Virus record (IMG/VR): IMGVR_UViG_3300017762_000032
Span: 1 to 34,226 of that record
Length of the DNA stretch: 34,226 nucleotides
Source of the DNA: a virus
Direction: 5' to 3' (one strand)
In this document: positions 7,589-16,500 of the stretch, piece by piece
Position numbering within the stretch: position 1 is the first letter of the stretch
Layout of the letters: each line of letters opens with the position of its first letter
Position numbers and translations under genes: made by a program
The notes under the pieces: generated by a model
Seen by the model: only the letters and a program-made list of their open reading frames with translations
Database searches by the model: none
Told to the model about the DNA's origin: nothing

Positions 7589-10500
7589 TTACGTACCGAG
7601 GTATCCAATTTTAACTCGATCATTTGTACCATCGCTAATTCGAATTACACCCTTGCCGCTTACTAATTCCATATGTATGCCTGCTCCGCTTTCTGTAGCG
7701 ACCTGAAGTTGTTGAGCAGTAATAGAATTTGCCGCTATTTTATCCGCAGTAATAGCATTAGCTTGAATCATATCTGCTTGAATCAAGTTAGCTTGTACAA
7801 TATCAGCAATAAGAGTTCCAGTTTGAGTAGTACCCGAAGCTACAGTTACAAGATCTACTTTATTTGCTTCTACTCCATTAGGTGCAAATGTTAAACTCGA
7901 AGCTTTAATCATTAACTCTTTGAAAGTAGAGTTACTTCGAGCGTAAGCATTCATCTTAACAATACTACTACTATTAGGATTAACTTCAAAACCCTGAGTA
8001 CCATCCGTTACAGTAAAAGTATTTCCACTATAGTTTGTAGCACTTGATCCTACTTGTAGGCTATTTTGAAAATAGTTTTTTGTAGCACTAAAAGTTTTTG
8101 TGCCTGATATGGTTTGAGTAGTATCTAAAGTTACTCCGCCCCCACTTCCATTTGAAGCAGCAGTAACACGCCCTTTCGCATCTACTGTAATATTTGCGTT
8201 CGTATAGTTAGTTGCAGTAACTCCAGAATCTGCGAGACGAGCAGCATTTAAAGTACCCGCATTGATATTAGAAGCGCTTCTGTAATAACTGCCTTCTTGT
8301 CCATCAAGCTTGTCTGCATCTAGTCCTGAACCTGAGCCGTCTGAGCTAGAGCCCCAGGACTCTCTCCATCCAGTAAAAGTACCGTTCCACATCATACGAT
8401 GGAAGCAGTGATCTGTTTGATGAGGAAAGTACTCTTGCAATACATAAGTAGATCCGGATCCGTCTGCATCTTGCCAGTTTGTTACACGCAATATACCCCA
8501 AGGATACGATCCAGTTGGCCCGTTTGAAACTATGTCGCCTGATTGGCTCCAGTTATTTACGTGATATGTGCCTGTAGTAGTATAGCTGTCAAAATCTTGA
8601 CTTGAACTATCAATTGTACTTCTTCTGTACGAATCAAAAATATTATCAGAAAGTCTTGCTACTGGAATAGTGCCACTAGAAAGGTTACTTGCATTCAAAT
8701 TAGAACTGCTTGTTAAGTATCCTGCAGAAGCATGATTACCCCAACCGTGTGCGGTTACTGCTTTTGCTCCGTCTGCTGCTACGTCTCTTCCATCGACTGT
8801 GCCAGTTACACTGATATTTCCAGATACTGACATACTGTATCCAATATTTACAGCAGTAACTGCATTGTTAGCAGTATTTGTTTGAATTGTAAGTGGGTAT
8901 GTTCCCGTATTATTTAGACGAATACTATAGTTACCACCGTCGGCAACCATCCACCAGCTTGGAGTATTTGTAATACCGCTTTCGGTTAATCTATACCTTG
9001 GAGCCGCAGCGGTAAGATTCATGTCTGTTGAAAGACGTGCATTGTTAATAGTTCCAGAAGTAATTTTAGTACCGCTTAAAGAAGCAGTAGAATTTGTAAT
9101 AAATCCTGAATTATTATTAAGGTCTGACGTATTTGAAGGAATTGATGTATTCCCAGCAAGGGCTGTTGTAGAAGTAGTGCCTAACTGAAGTAATGAAGTA
9201 TTACCAGCAAGGGCTGTTGTAGAAGTAGTGCCTAGCTGTAGAGCATCAGTAATTCCGTATCCTGATATAGTGGTCGGTTTTCCAGTTAAAGAGCTAAATG
9301 CACCATCAAACAGAGCCGTATTGCCCGCTAGAGCTGTTGTAGCGGTAGTACCTAACTGCAGTAATGAAGGCTTATTTGTTAGTGAATTATAGTTACCATC
9401 AAAGAGAGCTGTATTCCCCGCAAGAGCTGTTGTAGCGGTAGTACCTAACTGAAGTAATGGAGTATTACCAGCAAGAGCCGTTGTGGAAGTGGTACCTAAC
9501 TGCAGTAATGAAGTATTCCCAGCAAGAGCTGTTGTAGAAGTGGTACCTAACTGCAGTAATGAAGTATTACCAGCAAGAGCTGTTCCTGCAGTAGTGCCTA
9601 AAGTTAGGCCAATCTTTGTAATATCAGGCTGGCGAACATACAGTTCTTTATTGCCCATACCGCTCCAGTTAAGAATAACTAGAGATACATATCCATCTTG
9701 TGTAGCAGTATACTCTTTTTCAAAAGTAGTCCAAGCCGCAGGAGCTGCTCCGTTTTCGTACCAGTTAGAAACACCTGAATCGTCTTCTTGTACAAAAGGA
9801 GAACCGTTTGCAGAGCTGTTTGATACATGAGTTTTACCATCCGGCATGTTTCCATTGTGCTGATACAAGCGTAAGTATACTCCATCTGAATCAGCAGCAC
9901 TTGCTTTAATTGTAACTGTGAATCGAATTGTTTCTCCGTTCTTAATTCGCACAGCACGAAAAGCAGCGCCTATATTTGTATCATAGTCTCCAGTAATCAC
10001 TAAGCACTTTTCTGTTAGATCCCAGTAAACTGAATTTTCTGCTATAGTAGTGCTGCTTGCATCATAAGTAGGCTCCCACCCGAACCCTCTTGCGAGTGCT
10101 TGTAGCGTCCCGTCTGCAATATTTACTGTAGCAGCCCCAGAAGTTGCTCCTCCACTTAATCCTGTTCCCGCCGTAACGCTAGTAATATAACCAGCGCTTG
10201 CGTGATTACCCCAACCATGCGCAGTATTCCAATTAGTTGAGTTATTTGTAGTAACACTATAAGAACCTGAGCCGTTTGTAGTCATTAAGCCTGCAGATCC
10301 AAAGTCTGCATCTACAATAGCGGTTCCTAAAGACGTTAAGTACCCTTGAGTAGAGTGGTCTCCCCAGCCGTAAGCTGTGTTCCAATTAGTTGAGTTATCA
10401 GCAACAATACTGTAAGAGCCTGCAGAAGCACCTCTTTTCATCAAACCTGTAGAAGTAAAATCTCCATCTACAACTACATCCGCGTGAGAAGTCTGTGAGG

Positions 10501-13500
10501 TTAAGAAACGTCCGTCAATATCTACAGTTACGGTACCTCCATCAGCTTGATTAAGAGTTATAACTCCATCACCATTATTAAAAGAAGCGGATGTTATACT
10601 ATTATTATAAGCAGTGTTCCAGTTACTAGAGTTGTTAGTAAAATCGCTAGTGTCGTATAGCTTTACCCAGGCAGTGTTTGCTGCATTTGAGCCGTACATA
10701 CTTCGAACATATACATCACTAGTACTGTAGTCAATAAATAGCTGTGTAGTTCCATAACCACCTGAGTTAGCCCCCTTTTGAACTAGTAAAGATCCTGCTC
10801 TGTTATTAGGCCAATTATCCCCGTTTACTGCATCTGCGTTAGCTGTCTGATGATAAAACCCTGCATCACTTTGTTGAGCGTAGTTATCAAGATCAACAGC
10901 ACCCAGCTCGGTTGCTGTCACAGGAGAATCGCTTGAAGGAACAGCCGTTAGATACCCTGCGCTTGCGTGGTTACCCCAGCCGTAAGCTGTGTTCCAATTA
11001 GTTGAGTTACCTCCTGTAGCTGTTATTGTGCTGGATGCTGTAATAGTTCCTGTAACATTAAAGTTTTTTAAACTTTTTACGATATTGGAATGACTTTCAA
11101 AAATATTTTCCGTTCCAATACGATGAACAATTTCTTGGGAGGAAGAACTGAGTGTTAAAGCGTCTCCGCTTGTAGCATTTTGAGTGTCTATTGAGTAAAC
11201 AACAGCATCGTTACTGTCTTTGAAATAAATATGATGATCGTCATTGTCAGTAGTATCTTTTAGTTCAATTGTTGGGCTACCGTTGTGTATTTTAACAGGA
11301 CTTGTAAAAGTTTTATTTCCTCCAACTGTTTGATTACCACTCGTACGAATGACAGAACTGTCTACGCTAAACTCACCCCCAGCACTTTTGTCAATACCTG
11401 AACCTCCAGACAAAGCTGCTATAACACGAGTATCTGTGTAATACATTGTGCCCGAAGTAGTAGTGGCGCTCGGGTCTTCTGCTAGGTCTGCTGTGCTTAA
11501 TCCAGTTAAGTTATCTGCTCCCACATTAGTTAAATTAGAAGCATCCCCGTAAAAAGTACCATAAAACCCTGTTGCTTCTAAACGAGAGGTTCCTACTGAC
11601 CAACCTGCTGCGGTATCCCCTGTAATACCTACTCCACTCTCTTTGTACTGGAATAGTACATTTGCTTGAGTTCCTCTCTCAACTTCAATTCCGGCACTTT
11701 CAGTAGGAGTAGTTCCAGTAAAGTTACTATTTAGTAAAATAATATTGTCTGCTATATTGACTGTTTCAGTATTTAAAGTAGTTGTTGTGCCGCTTACAGT
11801 AAGATTTCCTTCTACTACAACATTGTTTGAAAAAGTTTTATTTCCTCCAACTGTTTGAGCGCCAGTTGTACGAACTACAGTACTATCTACAGCAATGTCA
11901 TTTGCATTTGCTGTAATACCATCTCCACCTACAACATTTAAAGTTTTACTAAATGCTCCTGAAGTCGCGGTACCGCCCCCTGTAAGACCATTTCCTGCTG
12001 TGACAGTTACTCCTGTAATATCTCCTACATTTGTAGTGTATCCCAGACCTATTACGAAGTCGCGTACATGATCCCCTGTAGGTATTGTAGTAGCGCCGTC
12101 ACTAACAGCTCCAGTATTTACGTTTAAAGTAACTGAGCCCGAAGTGCCTCCTCCAGTAAGTCCAGTACCCGCACTTACATTTGTAATGTCTCCAGTATTT
12201 GTTGTATAACTATAAGATAAAATCTTATCTTCTACAGCGGCAGCGGTCATTAAATGAGCGTCGTCATTTTCAAAAGTTGCTCCACCAGTAAGCAATGAAC
12301 CCGTAGCTATTTCTGAAGTAGTTAATCCGGATACATTCAAAGTAACAGAACCAGAAGTACCCCCTCCAGTAAGTCCAGTACCTGCACTTACATTTGTAAT
12401 GTCTCCAGTATTTGTTGTATAGTTAAAACTTTCAATTCTGTCGTTAATAGCAGATGCCGACATTAAACGAGCATCGGAATCTTCAAAACTTTCTCCGGCA
12501 ATAATTAAACTTCCTGCCGCTATTTCTGAAGTAGTTAAGCCAGAAACATTTAAAGTTACAGTTCCTGAAGTTCCTCCTCCAGTAAGACCGGTGCCGGCAG
12601 TAACTCCTAAAATGTCCCCTGTAGGTCCTGTTGCTACGGCAGTTACTCTACCATAAGCATCCAGAGTTATAGTATCAATTTTTGTACCATTGGCAGTAGA
12701 GCCATAAGTAGATGCTCCGGGTCCAGCAGTATTCAGTGCTAAGGTTACTCTATTATTTGCGTCATCATCTACTGCTGTTATTTCTGTGTGTAGATTGTGG
12801 TCAAATAATCCCCCGGCTACATCTCTAATTTCTTCGTAACTTCTTTGTGTGTTAGTGGCGGTAATTGTACCATCAGCATCAATAGTGATGTTTGTTCCTG
12901 CTGTAAGAGCAGCAACAACATTTACTGTATCAGTTACGTCTGCCAGGAGTTCAATACCATCGAGCTTTGTTTTATCTCCATTAGCAAAAGCACCTTCAGA
13001 AGGTTTTGGCTGAAGATTAGAAATAGTAACGCCCTTGACGCCCGCTAAATCTGTAAGCTCGTCGTCCATTAAGGCACCAGCAGTTCTAACATTTGCAGTG
13101 TCTGTTACATCGGCATTATTTTCTATAGTAGATAGTTTACTGTTTAGTGCTGCAACATCTGCGCCATCAACTGTTCCTAATAAAGTCAAGTTACCTGAAT
13201 TATCTAACTTCATTAATTCAGTATAATTAGCAGCGTCCGCATTTGTGGCATCTCTGCCCCAAACAAAACCGTCTCCGGTACCATTATTGTTTGTATCAAC
13301 AATAAAGTCCATCGAGGCCACGCTACCTAAAGTAGTACTATTAGTACCAATTGAACCATTGTCATCATCAAAGTCTAAGAAAGAATTTGAGCTAAACGAA
13401 GAGCTACTATAAATATCTGATCTAATACTTCCGAATGTTTTAGTTCCCGTAAAAGTTTGAGTACCCGACAAATGAGCTGTATTTGAAGATAAATAAGCGT

Positions 13501-16500
13501 CTGCAATTGGATCTCCTTGCCAAATTCCCGCCGTAATAGTACCTACTTGAGTAATTTGTAGGGCATTTATGTCTGATTTAGTTTGATCATCTTTTGCATT
13601 AGCCTCAATACCATCTAGCTTTGTTTTATCTCCGTCAGCAAAAGCTCCTTCTGAAGGTTTTGACTGAAGAGTAGAAATAGTGACACCTTTCACTCCTGCT
13701 AGATCGGTCAACTCATCATCCATTAAAGCACCAGCAGTTCTAACTTGAGATGTGGTAATTCCTGTTAAATAATTTGGATTAGTAGAAGGAACCCATGAAG
13801 GTGTCTGATTATTTGCACTTATTATTGCGGTGTTGCCGGATACTGAAACGTCTATTCCGGTAGTAAAGTTTAGAGTGTCTGCGGTTGTGAGTTTATTTGA
13901 CCCATCTTCCTGTACAATAAGCTCGGGAGTGGCAGAAGCATTAACAACTGAGTTTGCATCAATAACTACACCCGATAATACAAGGTTTGATCCGTCAAAT
14001 AAAACGTGCTTACTTGCATTACCAAACACCATCTTACCGCCCGTAAGATCCATAAAGGCACCACTTTCACTTCCTGAAGGAGAAGCATTAGCATCTGGAA
14101 TAGTGCCGCCTTTTAGTGTGCCTGCTGTAATGTCGCCCATGTTTGCTGTAAGAGCAGATAGAGTGTTTGTAGTAATATCCGAAGCATTGATAGTTGTTGC
14201 ATCAATAATTGTTGATACAATACTATTTGCTTTAATATGGGAAGACTGAATTGTAGATGCCGTAAGTAGTGATGAAACTACAGAGTTGGCAGTAATCATA
14301 TTTGAATTAATACTATTTGCTGCTATAGTTTCTGTAGTAACAGAGTTTGCTAAAATAGTATTTGCAGTTACTGAGTTAGCAGCAAGTTCTTCTGTTGTAA
14401 TACTATTTGCAGAGATATTATTTGCAGTAATGCTGTTTGCCGCAAGCGTTTCTGTTGTAATTGAGTTTGCGGCAATCTTATCTGCATTAATTGAATTTGC
14501 AGAGATTTTGTCTGCTGTGATTGAGTTTGCTGCAAGTTTGTCTACAGAGATTGCTCCATCGGGTACTTCTGTAGTTCCGTCATCTCCCGTGTTTAAGGTT
14601 ACGCCGTCTACTATAGTACGAAGAGTTAACAAACTAGTAAGTTTGATAGTGTTGCCTGTTTTTCTTAGTTTTGCAACTATAGTATCATCTTCATAATTAG
14701 GTCTAAAGTTAGCTCTATAAGCTGTTAGAGACGATTTTGCAGTATCAAAGACTTTGTCAATTTTAAGTTCTGTATTTGATATTACATCAGTTACAATAGC
14801 GCCATCCGCCAAATTTGTGGGCGAAGTAGTGTCTGCTAAATTAAGAACATCTCCTATTATAACACTGTTTAAGAATCCAGAACCTGTTACAGTATTACTG
14901 TTCGCAGAAATATTGACGCTTCCAATAGAAGTCCAAGTACTAGATAAAGCAGTATTTCCTGTACCTACATCATAGTAGAAAGAAGACGACAAAGAGTCTT
15001 TATCGTAGTATAAAATCTGTAACTCAGGAACACTACTATCTAAGTAAACTAAATAGTCCTTATCTGCTCCAATATTTGCGACGTTAGTACTACCTGTTAA
15101 TATATGAAGAGTTTCAGGGGCTGATGGAGTTGCTACTTGAGCATTAGACGCTTGAAACTGAATAGTATTCAAGGCGGTGATAATAAGCTGAGCAGAAGAA
15201 AAAGCCCCACGAGGAATACCTTTTGCAACTCTAGGAATCGCGTCCTCGTAGACGTCTAAGAATGTATAAGATACTAAAGCATAAGGAGAATAGTTTCCTC
15301 CCGTAGATACGGCGCGAACTTGAAAGTTCAAACGATCACTGCTAATTCCTGCTAACCGAAGAAAAGTGTCGGAAGTTCTTATAGGATTCTCGATGTCTGG
15401 AATATTGTGTCTAACTTCGTAAGAGTCAACAAAATCAGAAGTACTAGCTTCCCATTCAAGCTTTAGCTCTTCTCCGGGCTTATCAGGATCTGTTTCCAGA
15501 ATTACTCGAGGACTAGTAGGAGGAGCCATTTCGTCCTCCCCGTCTCGGGGCTCTGCTTCTACATAGATTGTTGTAGGAATACTTCCAGTTTCGTATCCGT
15601 TATCTACTGCTCCATATTTTTCATCATAGTGTTCAACGGCCGAAAAACCATACTCATTTGATTTGTCTTGGTTTATTGAAAGAACTCTGTACTTTTTGTA
15701 AGAGCCTACAACATCTAAGTTATCCTTGCTCTCTTTCAAAGCCCAAATAGTATTTGCTACTGGAGTAGTTTCAAAAGAAGAAACATCGAGAGTATTTGTA
15801 GTTCCTGCAGAAGTTGTAACTGTATTTTCTTGTACATAAGAGTACTCTTTCCATACAACAGGCAACAAATGATATGCATCATTTGAGTCTTTGTAAAATG
15901 CGTTAGATGCTTTTGCTTCTGTATCTAAAGAAACTGAAGTATACGCGGACCCATTGTGGTTGTATAAGTTTGTAGTAATTCGATCGCCTCTGGAGTATAC
16001 AGTACCATCTGTAGTTACTTCATCCCCGCTACTATTAAGTCTAAGGTCTGACTGCCCTACATAAAATACAGCGGGCTCTGTTACTAAAGTGCTTAAAGTA
16101 TAAGTAGACCCTGCATTTAAAGTAATAGAACGATCTAGAACAGCGGCAGTGCTAGTAGCGGAAGCCAATCTACCACTATATTGAACACCTTCCCTATCTG
16201 CGTCTTGTACGTTAATTACATCTCCAGGCTTTATGTATAGAGAGTTTAGTGCTGATTTAAAGCTAACTACCTCTGTCTGCTTTTGGGCAGTCCACAACTT
16301 CCAACGACCGTAACGAATTGCCTGAGCTTCAGATGTACATCCAAAGGCTACTACTTCTTCCGTTATTATTCTTTTATCACGAACAATGGCTTCTCGATCT
16401 TCTACAATAAGAGGCACAGGCTCATAGTTTGACTTTGGATCGTTCCAAGTAACAATTACTTGATTAGACCTAGTCTTTAATCCTGAAGACTCATATCCAA

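Noticed and set aside
9140-9605. CRISPR-like array
   Set aside because: The 51-bp repeats are in frame with J, are contiguous without unique spacers of constant length, and encode a fiber motif.
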